NCBI GenBank assembly: GCA_963789025.1 | Contig: CAWBIT010000011.1 | Coordinates: 124,001 to 188,000, forward strand | Origin: AP-15 sp963789025 | GTDB taxonomy: Bacteria > Pseudomonadota > Alphaproteobacteria > ATCC43930 > CGMCC-115725 | Direction: 5' to 3' | DNA length: 64,000 nt | Shown here: positions 15,786-23,826 of the stretch, piece after piece | Numbering within the stretch: position 1 is the first letter of the stretch | Layout of the letters: the number at the start of each line of letters is the position of its first letter | The notes under the pieces: generated by a model | The model's input: the letters and a program-made list of their open reading frames with translations, nothing else | Told to the model about the DNA's origin: nothing | The model's database searches: none | Translations under genes and position numbers: made by a program

Positions 15786-17162
15786 CTAAACTGCGTAGCG
15801 CGCCAGCCGGTCGATTGCCGCGAGACCCTCGCGAATGCCGCCGACCACCGGAATGTTCGCCGCGCGAAGATACGCAACCTGCTCCCGGTTCATGACGCCC
15901 AGCCGGGTGTGCAAGAGGTAATGCGGCTTGCTGCTATTCTTGGCCGCGCGAACAAACAGCTCGAGGTAGCTCCTGGGAAGCTCCGGCATCTCGAAAGGCT
16001 GACCATCGCAATTGTCGCGGCAAAACACGATGATGTCGTGGTCGGGGCTGCCGTCAAACAGACCAAGGGCGTGCGGCAGGTTCGCGGCAAAGGTGCCGTT
16101 GCCCCAGGCATCGAGCGGGTTGCCGTCGCCACTGACAAAGCCGACCCGGCGTTCGATTTCTTCCATTGCCGGGGCCGAAAAGGGAGGCAGCCGAAGATCC
16201 GCCGACCCGGCAATGTCGAGGATCAGCTCGGCCAACCCGCCGGACGAAGTAACGACGCCGATCCGGCGCCCCGCCGCGCGACGCGCGCCCTGAGCAGCCG
16301 CGAGCACCTCGGTAAACTCGACGAGGTCCGACACTTCGATTGCGCGATGCGCATGCAGCAGCTCGGAGACAAAACCAGGCTGGCCGGCGAGCCCGCCCGT
16401 GTGAGTCGTCACGGCATGTCTCGTACGCTCGGTTCGCCCGACCTTCAGCACCACCACCGGTTTCCCTTGCGCGGCGGCGCGATCGAGCGCGGCGACAAAG
16501 CAATCCGGTGATCGGACGGTCTCGATAAAGCAGCCGATCACTTTGGTGTGCGGATCATCGACGAGGTAGTCGAGATAATCGGCTGCAACCACCACGGCCT
16601 CGTTCCCGGAAGAGACGACATGGCTGAAGCCAAAGCGCCTGATGTCGGTCAACAGGCTGATGCAGAACGCGCCGCTCTGGGAGACGATGCCGACATTACC
16701 GGCGAGGCCGGCCGGGTCGCGCAGCTCCTGCAGATAGGTCGTGCTGCCGTCATGCGGGCTGAGCACTCCCATGCAGTTGGGCCCGCAGAGCGCGATGCCG
16801 GCGTCGCGGCAGACCCCTTCGATTTGGGCTTGCAGCCGACGCCCGTCCTCGCCGCGTTCGGCGAACCCGCCATCGTAGATGACGGCCGCACGCACGCCGC
16901 GCGCGGCTGCTGCGAGGAGTGCATCGAGGACGCGCGGATGTCCGACACAGAACACCGCGACATCGGGGGTCTCGGGCAATTCTGCGGCGTTCGCATAACA
17001 TTGCCGGCCCGATACAGCGGGATAATTGGGGTTGATCGGGAATATCGGGCCGGCAAAGCCAATGCGATCGAGAGAGGCGATCAGCCGTCGCCCTATTGTC
17101 GGCTTGTCCGACGCACCGACGACAGCAATCGATTTTGGCCGAAAGAGCGCGTCGAGCCGCAT
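15786..17162 (-). CDS. NDP-forming acyl-CoA ligase, alpha-subunit-like (CoA-binding)
   Basis: NDP-forming acyl-CoA ligases interconvert an acyl-CoA and ADP with a free acid and ATP. This 458-aa protein has the CoA-binding Rossmann domain (FRPKSIAVVGASDKPTIGRR, then IFPINPNYPAVSGRQCYANA, CGPNCMGV) and two succinyl-CoA-ligase-like domains (GNVGIVSQSGAFCISLL, VLKVGRTERTRHAVTTHTGG). THTGG carries the phosphohistidine-loop His region. The ATP-grasp domain present in the usual ~700-aa fused form is missing. No separate beta subunit is in the window, so the partner must lie elsewhere or the protein has another role. It leads the minus-strand ligase-hydratase-SDR unit. Confidence 0.85.
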   Translation of the reverse strand: MRLDALFRPKSIAVVGASDKPTIGRRLIASLDRIGFAGPIFPINPNYPAVSGRQCYANAAELPETPDVAVFCVGHPRVLDALLAAAARGVRAAVIYDGGFAERGEDGRRLQAQIEGVCRDAGIALCGPNCMGVLSPHDGSTTYLQELRDPAGLAGNVGIVSQSGAFCISLLTDIRRFGFSHVVSSGNEAVVVAADYLDYLVDDPHTKVIGCFIETVRSPDCFVAALDRAAAQGKPVVVLKVGRTERTRHAVTTHTGGLAGQPGFVSELLHAHRAIEVSDLVEFTEVLAAAQGARRAAGRRIGVVTSSGGLAELILDIAGSADLRLPPFSAPAMEEIERRVGFVSGDGNPLDAWGNGTFAANLPHALGLFDGSPDHDIIVFCRDNCDGQPFEMPELPRSYLELFVRAAKNSSKPHYLLHTRLGVMNREQVAYLRAANIPVVGGIREGLAAIDRLARYAV

Positions 17163-17488
17163 CGGTCATCGCTCCTTGAGCAGATCAGGAGACCGGAGAC
17201 TACAATGCCGCGACTTTCGGGGCAGTCTGTCATCGACCAAAAGACCGGGCTTCCGATCCCCGAAACGGGCCGTCATGTGAGTATCGGAATATACCCCCGG
17301 TGGTCCGTTCCTTCAACGTCCCCCTCCTGCCTCGGTCACAATAAAAGATCCAACCGCGGCGCGCATTGCTGTTGCGATCGCCCTGCGTAGCTCGGCGTGC
17401 CGGTGTGCCAGGCTACCCGTAAAATTCCGTTGCGCGAGCATGCACATCGGCGCACGGTCCGGCCAAGCGTCCAACGAGGACATGTCGG
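17163..17488. other. Divergent intergenic region, 326 bp
   Basis: This lies between the minus-strand ligase unit and the plus-strand SDR, so it should contain promoters for both. ORFs through it are short and lack domains. I see no repeat, riboswitch or clear regulator site. GAGGACATGTC sits just before the SDR start. Confidence 0.4.
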
Positions 17489-18283
17489 ATGGAATTCACA
17501 GGCAGGGTTGCTCTGATCACTGGCGGCGGTGGCTGCATCGGCCGCGCCAGTGCGCTCGGCTTCGCCCGTCGCGGCGCCAAGGTGGTGGTGGTCGATCTCG
17601 ACCCGACCGAAGGCGAGGCAAGCGCCGAACTTGTGCGCCAGCAGGGTGGCGATGCGCGGTTCGTGCGCGCGGACGTCACGAAATCCGGCGATGTGCAGAA
17701 CTACGTCAAGGCGACGCTGGATAGCTACGGCGCGATCGACTGCTTCTTCAACAATGCCGGTATCGAGGGCAAGGTTGCCCCAACGCAGGAATACGACGAG
17801 GCGGTCTTCGATGCTGTGATCAGCGTGAATTTAAAGGGCGTATTCCTCGGCATGCGTCATGTGCTGCCGGTGATGCTGAAACAGGGACGCGGCGCCGTCG
17901 TGAACACTGCGTCCGTGGCGGGATTGTTCGGTGGGCCTGGCATGGCGCCCTACGTCGCCTCCAAGCACGGTGTGCTGGGATTGACCAAAGTCGCATCTGC
18001 AGATGTCGCGCGCCTGGGCATAAGAGTGAACGCCGTATGTCCCGGCCCAGTCGAGACGCGGATGATGCGCTCGCTCGAGGCGCAGCGGAATCCTCGGGAC
18101 CCGAGGATGGTCCATGATGCTAACAGCGCGAACACGCCGACTGGGCGCTATGCGACGCCGGAGGAAGTGGCGAATGCGGTGATGTATCTGTGCTCTGATC
18201 TCGCGGGTGACATCACCGGCACGCATCTCGTCATCGACGGTGGCCGCTCTGGATCGGGCGGTGCATCTGCCGCGCAGCGCTGA
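17489..18283 (+). CDS. Short-chain dehydrogenase/reductase
   Basis: This 264-aa classical SDR oxidises or reduces a hydroxyl/keto group with NAD(P). It has the cofactor motif TGGGGCIGRA, an acidic residue after beta-2 (VVVVDLDPTE) indicating NAD(H), NNAGIEG, and an intact catalytic set NTASVAG ... YVASKHGV (Ser, Tyr-x3-Lys). The C-terminus GDITGTHLVIDGGRSGSGGA is the normal family ending. ATG 17489 follows a GAGGACA ribosome site. A second SDR 3' fragment lies immediately downstream, suggesting two tandem SDR genes once existed. Confidence 0.9.
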   Translation: MEFTGRVALITGGGGCIGRASALGFARRGAKVVVVDLDPTEGEASAELVRQQGGDARFVRADVTKSGDVQNYVKATLDSYGAIDCFFNNAGIEGKVAPTQEYDEAVFDAVISVNLKGVFLGMRHVLPVMLKQGRGAVVNTASVAGLFGGPGMAPYVASKHGVLGLTKVASADVARLGIRVNAVCPGPVETRMMRSLEAQRNPRDPRMVHDANSANTPTGRYATPEEVANAVMYLCSDLAGDITGTHLVIDGGRSGSGGASAAQR

Positions 18284-18317
18284 CAGGAGCGGTTCGGTCC
18301 GTTCAAGCTTAAAAGCG

Positions 18318-18494
18318 GGCATACCGAACCGACCGGGAGTTAAGCGCCTGGAACCGCTGGCATTCGGCCGCGCTGCCAAGCCCGCGGAGATCGGCTGGAT
18401 GGCCACCTTCCTCGCCTCCGACCTCTCGGCCTACACTACCGGCTCCAGCGTCACGATCGACGGCGGCGGCTCGAGCCGCCGCTCCGTCCTCTAA
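18318..18494 (+). pseudogene. SDR C-terminal fragment
   Basis: The frame reads RLEPLAFGRAAKPAEIGWMA, then TFLASDLSAYTTGSSVTIDG and GGSSRRSVL before TAA. This is the last ~50 residues of a classical SDR (the x-G-R-x-A-x-P-x-E-I and T-G-x-x-x-x-I-D-G-G blocks). There is no room upstream for the Rossmann or catalytic part: the complete SDR ends at 18283. The piece probably remains from deletion of a tandem paralogue, but it is diverged from its neighbour. Confidence 0.75.
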
Positions 18495-18522
18495 CGGAAT
18501 GCCATGGCGGAGGAGCCCGGCG

Positions 18523-18897
18523 ATGATCGAGGGCATCAGCGCGATCACCCTCGCGACGCACGACATGCGGCGGGCGGTCCAATTCTACCGGATACTCGGG
18601 TTCGCCATGCTCTATGGCGGTGAAGACGAGAGCTTTACGAGCTTCAAGGCCGGCAGCAATTTTGTGAACCTGATCGCCCAGCCGGCTGGGCGGCAGTGGT
18701 CGTGGTGGGGCCGCGTGATCTTCTACCACTCGGATGTCGACGGGCTCCATGCCCGACTGGCCGCCGCCGGCTATCGGGTCGAGGCGCCGCCGCGCGACGC
18801 GGAATGGGGCGAGCGCTTCTTCCATATTACCGATCCCGACGGCCACGAGCTGAGCTTTGCTTGGCCGCTCGAGCGCGATGGGGATGGGCAGGGCTAG
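18523..18897 (+). CDS. VOC-superfamily (glyoxalase/dioxygenase-like) protein
   Basis: This 124-aa vicinal-oxygen-chelate protein is metal-dependent in most members. It has the two beta-alpha-beta-beta-beta modules: ITLATHDMRRAVQFYRILGF, then FVNLIAQPAG, and HSDVDGLHARLAAAGYRVEA with ERFFHITDPDGHELSFAWPL (metal Glu in HELSF). Reaction unknown; lactoylglutathione lyase, dioxygenase or resistance protein are all possible. ATG 18523 is chosen because GGAGGAGCCC precedes it. The 3' end overlaps the convergent methyltransferase stop by four bases. Confidence 0.85.
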   Translation: MIEGISAITLATHDMRRAVQFYRILGFAMLYGGEDESFTSFKAGSNFVNLIAQPAGRQWSWWGRVIFYHSDVDGLHARLAAAGYRVEAPPRDAEWGERFFHITDPDGHELSFAWPLERDGDGQG

Positions 18898-19502
18898 ACG
18901 CCAATCCGAGTAGCAACCACGATGGCCCGAGGCGGCTCTCGCCAGGGGCACTCGACAAGGCCGAACCCCGCCTCGCGCAGCGCCGCCAGATGCGGCTCGA
19001 CGCCTTCAACGAACCGGTCGCAGTTCAAGAAACCGCCGCCGGGTTGGAGTAGATCATGGATCGCCCGGTAGCAGGCGAAGATCTTTTCGGGGTCGCGCAG
19101 ATTGTGGAGGGCAATGGCCGAGACGGCGAGGTCGAAGGGGCCGCCGACCCGCTTCGGCCATGACGGGTCGAAGAGGTCGCAGAAGACGTAGCGGAGCTGA
19201 TCCGATCGGTCGCCGAGACGTTGGCTGGCGCGGTCGAGCATCGGCTGCGAATAATCCTGCAACGTGACGCGAGCCGCCGGGAAGGCCTGCAGCACCTCTT
19301 CGCTAACCGCGCCATAGCCCGCACCAACGTCCAGTACCTCCAACTCGGCATCGCGCGGGAACGGTGCAAACGACAACATTTGGCGCAATAGCGGGCGCCG
19401 CTCGGGATCGCGAGCCGCGTCCCGCGTAATCCATTCCGTAACGTAGTCGGTCGAATGCCAATCGTGCGGGAACATGGCGAAGCCTTTGGTTTCTTCGGGC
19501 AT
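18894..19502 (-). CDS. Class I SAM-dependent methyltransferase
   Basis: This ~202-aa methyltransferase has motif I VLDVGAGYGAVSEEVLQ, an acidic residue after strand 2 (VTLQDYSQPMLDRASQ), and motif IV PFDLAVSAIALHNLRDPEKI with the post-motif LQPGGGFLNCDRF. It is small-molecule type; the substrate is not predictable. A longer reading from 19643 exists, but its first 47 residues are Arg/Pro/Gly-rich and unlike the family, so I place the start at ATG 19502 (MPEETKGFAMFPHDWHSTDY). It is a single gene, convergent with the VOC gene and divergent from rmuC. Confidence 0.82.
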   Translation of the reverse strand: MPEETKGFAMFPHDWHSTDYVTEWITRDAARDPERRPLLRQMLSFAPFPRDAELEVLDVGAGYGAVSEEVLQAFPAARVTLQDYSQPMLDRASQRLGDRSDQLRYVFCDLFDPSWPKRVGGPFDLAVSAIALHNLRDPEKIFACYRAIHDLLQPGGGFLNCDRFVEGVEPHLAALREAGFGLVECPWREPPRAIVVATRIGV

Positions 19503-19738
19503 CGGGGCAAACCTCGCTGTACGGACTTCATCGAATCGTTGCCGCGCTCCTGCTTCGGGCGGCCGGCCGCCGGCGAACAACGAAGCGGGCGGAATCCCGC
19601 CGTAACCACAGTTTAATCCGATCCACACAGAATTGCTCGACATCGTCCGCGGGATCGGTTTAATTTCGGACTTATGTTCGCTCTACGTTCTCTCCCTGAC
19701 AGGCGTTGCGAGCTAGCCCCCCGCATTCGGGAGCGCAG

Positions 19739-21031
19739 ATGTCGATAGAGCTGCTCGCGGCCGCCGGTCTCGCCGTTGCGCTCGTGGGAGCCGCGCTCGC
19801 GGCGGCTATCCTTCTACGAATCCGTTATAATCCGACTGCGCAGCGGCAGAGCCTCGAACAGGTGCTGCGCGACGAACTGGCATGCGGACGGCAGGAGAGC
19901 GCCATCGGCTCCAAATTGTTGCGCGAGGAAGCTGCGACGAGCGCCAAAGCGCTGCGCGAGGAGGTGCAGCATACGCTGCAGCAACTGGGGGACCGCCTCG
20001 CTGTCGCGATGACCGAGCTAACCAGGAAGTCCGAAACCCAACAAGACGCGCTGCGCAACACGGTCGAAGGGCGCCTGGACGTGCTGCGCTCTGAGAATGC
20101 CGAGAAGCTCGAACAAATGCGCCAGACGGTCGACGAGAAGCTCCAGGGAACCCTGGAGCAGCGGCTCGGCGCGTCGTTCAAGATGGTCAACGACTCGCTG
20201 ACCCGAGTGCATGAGAGCGTCGGCGAGATGCAGGCGCTGGCGACTGGCGTCGGCGACCTGAAGCGGATCCTCGGCAACGTCAAATCGCGGGGAACCTGGG
20301 GCGAGGTGGCGCTCGGCAACATCCTCGAGGAGATCCTCACGGCCGACCAATACGCGCGCAATGTCGAGGTGCGGCCGCGCAGCAATCAGCGCGTCGAGTT
20401 TGCGGTCAAACTGCCGGGCGATGGTGACATGCCGTTGTGGCTGCCGGTCGATGCCAAATACCCGACAGAGGATTATGACCGGCTGGTCGAGGCGACCGAG
20501 CGGGGCGATCTGGAGGCCGCCGAGGCGGCATTGCGCGGCATCGAAACGCGGGTGCGCAACGCCGCCAGAGACATCTGCGCCAGATATGTCGCGCCGCCGC
20601 ACAGCACCGATTTCGCGGTGATGTTTCTGCCGACCGAGGGGCTGTTCGCCGAGGTCATCAGACGGCCGGGCTTGGTCGATTGGCTGCAGCGCGAGTGCCA
20701 CATCATGGTGGCGGGGCCGACGACATTGGTCTCGCTATTGACCTCGCTGCGGATGGGCTTCCGCACCCTGGCGATCCAGCAGCGTTCGAGCGAAGTCTGG
20801 CAGGTCCTCTCCGCGGTCAAAACCGAATTCGAAAAATTCGGCGGCGTTCTCGACAAGGTCCACAAGAAGCTGGAAGAGGCGCAGAAGGTCGTCGAAGAGG
20901 CCGGCGTCCGCCGCCGCGCGGTGGACCGGAAACTGCGGGGCGTCGAGGCGCTGCCGGAGGCCGCAGCGGCCACGCTGTTGGAGGTAACTCCAACAGCGCT
21001 GATCGAGGACGCGCGTGAGGCCGCGGAGTAG
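19739..21031 (+). CDS. rmuC: DNA recombination protein RmuC
   Basis: RmuC limits inversion and recombination at inverted repeats and is thought to act as a nuclease-fold protein on DNA structures. This 430-aa protein has an N-terminal membrane helix (LLAAAGLAVALVGAALAAAI), a long coiled coil to about residue 170 (many Glu, Gln, Leu heptads), and the conserved core GNVKSRGTWGEVALGNILEE. ILTADQYARNVEVRPRSNQR, WLPVDAKYPTEDYDRL, DFAVMFLPTEGLFAEVIRRP and MVAGPTTLVSLLTSLRMGFR follow. Length is typical. ATG 19739 follows GGGAGCGCAG. The gene ends exactly where a palindromic repeat begins. Confidence 0.93.
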   Translation: MSIELLAAAGLAVALVGAALAAAILLRIRYNPTAQRQSLEQVLRDELACGRQESAIGSKLLREEAATSAKALREEVQHTLQQLGDRLAVAMTELTRKSETQQDALRNTVEGRLDVLRSENAEKLEQMRQTVDEKLQGTLEQRLGASFKMVNDSLTRVHESVGEMQALATGVGDLKRILGNVKSRGTWGEVALGNILEEILTADQYARNVEVRPRSNQRVEFAVKLPGDGDMPLWLPVDAKYPTEDYDRLVEATERGDLEAAEAALRGIETRVRNAARDICARYVAPPHSTDFAVMFLPTEGLFAEVIRRPGLVDWLQRECHIMVAGPTTLVSLLTSLRMGFRTLAIQQRSSEVWQVLSAVKTEFEKFGGVLDKVHKKLEEAQKVVEEAGVRRRAVDRKLRGVEALPEAAAATLLEVTPTALIEDAREAAE

Positions 21032-21127
21032 CCCCTCACCCTAATCCTCTCCCCGCAAGCGGGGCGAGGGAAATCCGCCGTGTCACCCCCTCGCCCCGCT
21101 TGCGGGGAGAGGGTCGGGGTGAGGGGG
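21031..21127. repeat. Palindromic intergenic repeat, second copy
   Basis: CCCCTCACC... CTCTCCCCGCAAGCGGGGCGAGGG (from 21032) is matched in inverse orientation by CCCCCTCGCCCCGCTTGCGG and GGGTGAGGGGG up to about 21127. The terminal arms are the same sequence as the element at 10004-10148, but the central insert differs. It lies between the convergent rmuC and thioesterase genes and could act as a bidirectional terminator. Confidence 0.85.
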
Positions 21128-21131
21128 CCTT

Positions 21132-21611
21132 TCAGCCTGGCATGACGATGCGGCGGCCGGCCCAATCGGGGCGCGGAGGATGGGCGTGCGCCGCAACGGC
21201 GGCGGCGACGCGCTCGCGAACCCCGTCCGGAAACGGCACGACGCGGCGCGCCCTGAGGTCGACGTGCAAGTACAGCAATTCTTGCGTCGCGGCGCGCTGC
21301 CCGTTCGCGACCATGAACATTTCGTGCGCCAGATGCAGACGTTTGCCATCCATGCCGAGAATCCGCGTGCTGACGCGCACGCGATCACCGAGCAGCAGCT
21401 CGCGCTCGTACAAATTGTGCGTTTCGACCACGAAGGTGCCATTGCCGGTGCTGTCTTTGTATTGGCGGCCGATGCCGATGGCGTCGAACAGCGCATCGGT
21501 CGCGTAATCGAACATCACTGTGTAATAGGCGAGGTTCATGTGGTCGTTGGCGTCGATCCACTCCGGCAGAACCTCGCCCTCGTAACGCTCGAACGGGGCG
21601 GGGATGCTCAT
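21132..21611 (-). CDS. Hot-dog fold acyl-CoA thioesterase
   Basis: This 159-aa protein of the 4-hydroxybenzoyl-CoA thioesterase (4HBT) type hydrolyses an acyl-CoA. The catalytic segment WIDANDHMNLAYYTVMFDYA is followed by GTFVVETHNLYERELLLGDR and the strand LHLAHEMFMVANGQRAATQE. The Asp in D-x-N-x-H-x-N matches the usual nucleophile/base position. Its ATG overlaps the stop of the upstream methyltransferase (shared base around 21611), so the two are translationally coupled. It is the last gene of the five-gene operon. Confidence 0.87.
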   Translation of the reverse strand: MSIPAPFERYEGEVLPEWIDANDHMNLAYYTVMFDYATDALFDAIGIGRQYKDSTGNGTFVVETHNLYERELLLGDRVRVSTRILGMDGKRLHLAHEMFMVANGQRAATQELLYLHVDLRARRVVPFPDGVRERVAAAVAAHAHPPRPDWAGRRIVMPG

Positions 21612-22390
21612 TACGCAGGGCGTTGTGCGGCCAAGATCGCGACGGGATAAGCGTAGTGGATCCGCTCGCCCTCGATACGGACCGGCACCCCGAGCCGGTC
21701 ATCCGCGGCGGACGCCTTGAACAGCTCGATGATCTTCACGTCGTCGCCTGGCTCGGGGAAGGAACGGGCCAGCAGGTTCTCCACCTCGTCCCGCAATTCG
21801 TAGAAGCTCGCCACAGGCTCTGCCAGTCCGGCCTCGCTGAACAGGCCTTTCAGCTCGGCCAAGGTCAGCGAGCGCATGTGGGAGGGGTCGCGCAGACGCT
21901 CCAACCGGTTGAACTCCGCCGCTTTGGCAGGCTTTTCCGACGCATACATATCGACTACGACCAGCCGTCCCCCGGGGGTGCAGACGCGGGCCATTTCCCG
22001 CAAGACCGCGGGCGGGTCGGGGAAATGGTGCACCGAGAAGCGTGTGACCACGATCGTAAAGCCGCCGTCCTCGAACGGCAGCACATTTACGTCTCCTTGC
22101 CGCCACTCGACATTGGTCAACCCCTTTTCCGCCGTTAGCCTCTGCGCCTGTTTCAGCATTGCCGGGGTCACGTCGATACCGGTCGCCCGGCGCACATGCG
22201 GGGCGAAGGCGCACACGACGATGCCGCCGCCGCAGGCGACATCGAGAACCGTATCGTCCGGTCCCGGCCGAGCGGCCTCGACGATCATCCGCAATGCGTC
22301 GGCGTTGGTGATCGGGGCAGCGGTGCTGAACAATGCCGCCTGGCGCGTGAACTGGTCCAGGATCAGGCCTTGATGGCCGGAGTCCGTCAT
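21611..22390 (-). CDS. Class I SAM-dependent methyltransferase (UbiE-like)
   Basis: This 259-aa protein has VLDVACGGGIVVCAFAPHVR (motif I), ATGIDVTPAMLKQAQRLTAE, WRQGDVNVLPFEDGGFTIVV (motif II) and SVHHFPDPPAVLREMARVC with PGGRLVVVDMY, a UbiE/COQ5-type layout. An extra C-terminal region (from FYELRDEVENLLARSFPEPG) follows the methyltransferase core. Substrate unknown. ATG 22390 overlaps the end of the reductase gene by four bases, and the stop overlaps the thioesterase start, so it is the middle of a tightly coupled set. Confidence 0.87.
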   Translation of the reverse strand: MTDSGHQGLILDQFTRQAALFSTAAPITNADALRMIVEAARPGPDDTVLDVACGGGIVVCAFAPHVRRATGIDVTPAMLKQAQRLTAEKGLTNVEWRQGDVNVLPFEDGGFTIVVTRFSVHHFPDPPAVLREMARVCTPGGRLVVVDMYASEKPAKAAEFNRLERLRDPSHMRSLTLAELKGLFSEAGLAEPVASFYELRDEVENLLARSFPEPGDDVKIIELFKASAADDRLGVPVRIEGERIHYAYPVAILAAQRPA

Positions 22391-23379
22391 TGCAGCGGCC
22401 CATTGGGCAGCACGAGCACCTTGCCGTGCCGGCCGCCCTGCTGCGCCCTGATCAATGCCGGTCGGATCTCCTCGATCGGGTAGAACGCATCGATCGGCGC
22501 CTTGAGCACGCCGTCGCGGAGTTTGGCCGCGAGGTCGGCATAGATCCCGCGCACTTGCTCAGGTGTGCGCTTCGCCAAGCCGCGGCCCAGATTGAACCCG
22601 GTCAGATTGACGCCGCGCATGTTGACCGCCGCGCGGCTCATAACCGGGTCCTGGCCCGACATCGACCCATAGCTGACGACGACACCGCCCTCCGCGACGC
22701 AGTCGCCGATCCGCTTACTGGCGTCCCCGGAGACGGCGTCGATGCCGAGCCGAATCGGCGCTCCGCCGGTGGCTGCCCGCGCGCGCTCGGCCAGATCAGG
22801 GCCGTCCTTCACGACGACATCCGCACCGAGATCCCGCAGCCCCCCCGCGACATCGTCGCGGCGTACGACATTGACAGTGCGCACGCCGCGCGCCTTGGCC
22901 AGCACGATCACATGCCGGCCCACCGCCGAATTGGCGACGTTCTGGATCACCCAATCCCCCGGCTCCAGCGCGACGTGGTCCTCCAGCAGCAACAGCGCGG
23001 TCGGCGGATTGATGCGCAGCATCGCCGCTTGCGCCAGATCCAGCCCCGGCGGGATCGGCACCACGTCCTCGGCCTTGACGCGGCGGCGCTGCGTCCAATT
23101 CTCGCGCTGCATGTTGATCACCAGGTCGCCGGGTTTGACGTGAGTAACGCCCGCGCCGACGGCAATGACGCGCCCCACGCCCTCGGCGCCTGGTGTCGCG
23201 GGCAATGGCGGGCGCAGCCGATAACTGCCGCGGCAAAAAGAGATGTCTGCCGGGTTGATCGGAAAAGCGAGCACGTCGAACACGACCTCACCAGGACCGG
23301 GGTCGCCGACCGCCGGCGCATCGATGCAATGGGCGACCTCTTCCGGGGCCCCATAGGCGGTGATCTCGATCTTCTTCAT
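22387..23379 (-). CDS. MDR-family NADPH-dependent enoyl/quinone reductase
   Basis: This 330-aa medium-chain dehydrogenase/reductase is of the zinc-free MECR/ETR or quinone-oxidoreductase type. It has the GroES-like domain (FPINPADISFCRGSYRL, PATPGAEGVGRVIAVGAGVT) and the Rossmann domain (DWVIQNVANSAVGRHVIVLA, VNVVRRDDVAGGLRDLGADV). FPINPADIS and the Asn-Ser cofactor loop NVANSAVG are characteristic of mitochondrial trans-2-enoyl-CoA reductase homologues. No structural zinc cysteines are present. Together with the downstream thioesterase and upstream SDR it suggests acyl-thioester metabolism. Confidence 0.85.
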   Translation of the reverse strand: MKKIEITAYGAPEEVAHCIDAPAVGDPGPGEVVFDVLAFPINPADISFCRGSYRLRPPLPATPGAEGVGRVIAVGAGVTHVKPGDLVINMQRENWTQRRRVKAEDVVPIPPGLDLAQAAMLRINPPTALLLLEDHVALEPGDWVIQNVANSAVGRHVIVLAKARGVRTVNVVRRDDVAGGLRDLGADVVVKDGPDLAERARAATGGAPIRLGIDAVSGDASKRIGDCVAEGGVVVSYGSMSGQDPVMSRAAVNMRGVNLTGFNLGRGLAKRTPEQVRGIYADLAAKLRDGVLKAPIDAFYPIEEIRPALIRAQQGGRHGKVLVLPNGPLQ

Positions 23380-23406
23380 CCGACACTCCCCATTCCGTGG
23401 TTTTCG

Positions 23407-23811
23407 TCACGCTCGCGCGCAGACATCGACATAGGCTTTGACATAGACCATTGGCGCACCGCCGCCGAATGCTTCCAGGTTTTTCGCACCGGCAACGATG
23501 CGTGTGTCGTGTTCGCTAATGCCATTGATTTCGATGTGCACCTGTTCGACGCCCAAGGGATCGATCGACTTCAGGATTATGCGATGTCTTTGCCACTGTT
23601 GGTCGAAACTCGTTATCGGCCGTGGTGCCTGGTAAAACCAAGATTGCACCGGGGCGCCGTTCAGCGTGTCGGTGAGGCAGTGCGCAAATCGTTGATAATT
23701 CTGGTTTACTTGCCAGGTCCAGGTGTCTTCGGGGGCGGCCCGGACATTGTCCGGATTGACGCAGGCGGTCAGAAGTGCCGTCAGGGCCAGCAAGAGCATC
23801 GGTTTGATCAT
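23407..23811 (-). CDS. Small lipoprotein, unknown function
   Basis: This 134-aa protein starts MIKPMLLLALTALLTACVNP. That is a short signal peptide ending in a lipobox (LLTAC), so it should be lipidated and membrane anchored after LspA cleavage. The mature part contains WQVNQNYQRFAHCLTDTLNG, with a conserved-looking pair of cysteines (CLTD and VDVCARA at the end). I do not recognise a named domain. It sits 15 bp after the SDR stop and 27 bp before the MDR start on the same strand, within the operon. Confidence 0.75.
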   Translation of the reverse strand: MIKPMLLLALTALLTACVNPDNVRAAPEDTWTWQVNQNYQRFAHCLTDTLNGAPVQSWFYQAPRPITSFDQQWQRHRIILKSIDPLGVEQVHIEINGISEHDTRIVAGAKNLEAFGGGAPMVYVKAYVDVCARA

Positions 23812-23826
23812 CCGGCCTAGCCGCCT

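Noticed and set aside
22390..23820. 476-aa plus-strand ORF opposite the MDR reductase and lipoprotein genes
   Set aside because: It spans two real minus-strand genes with overlapping starts and stops and has no recognisable domain.
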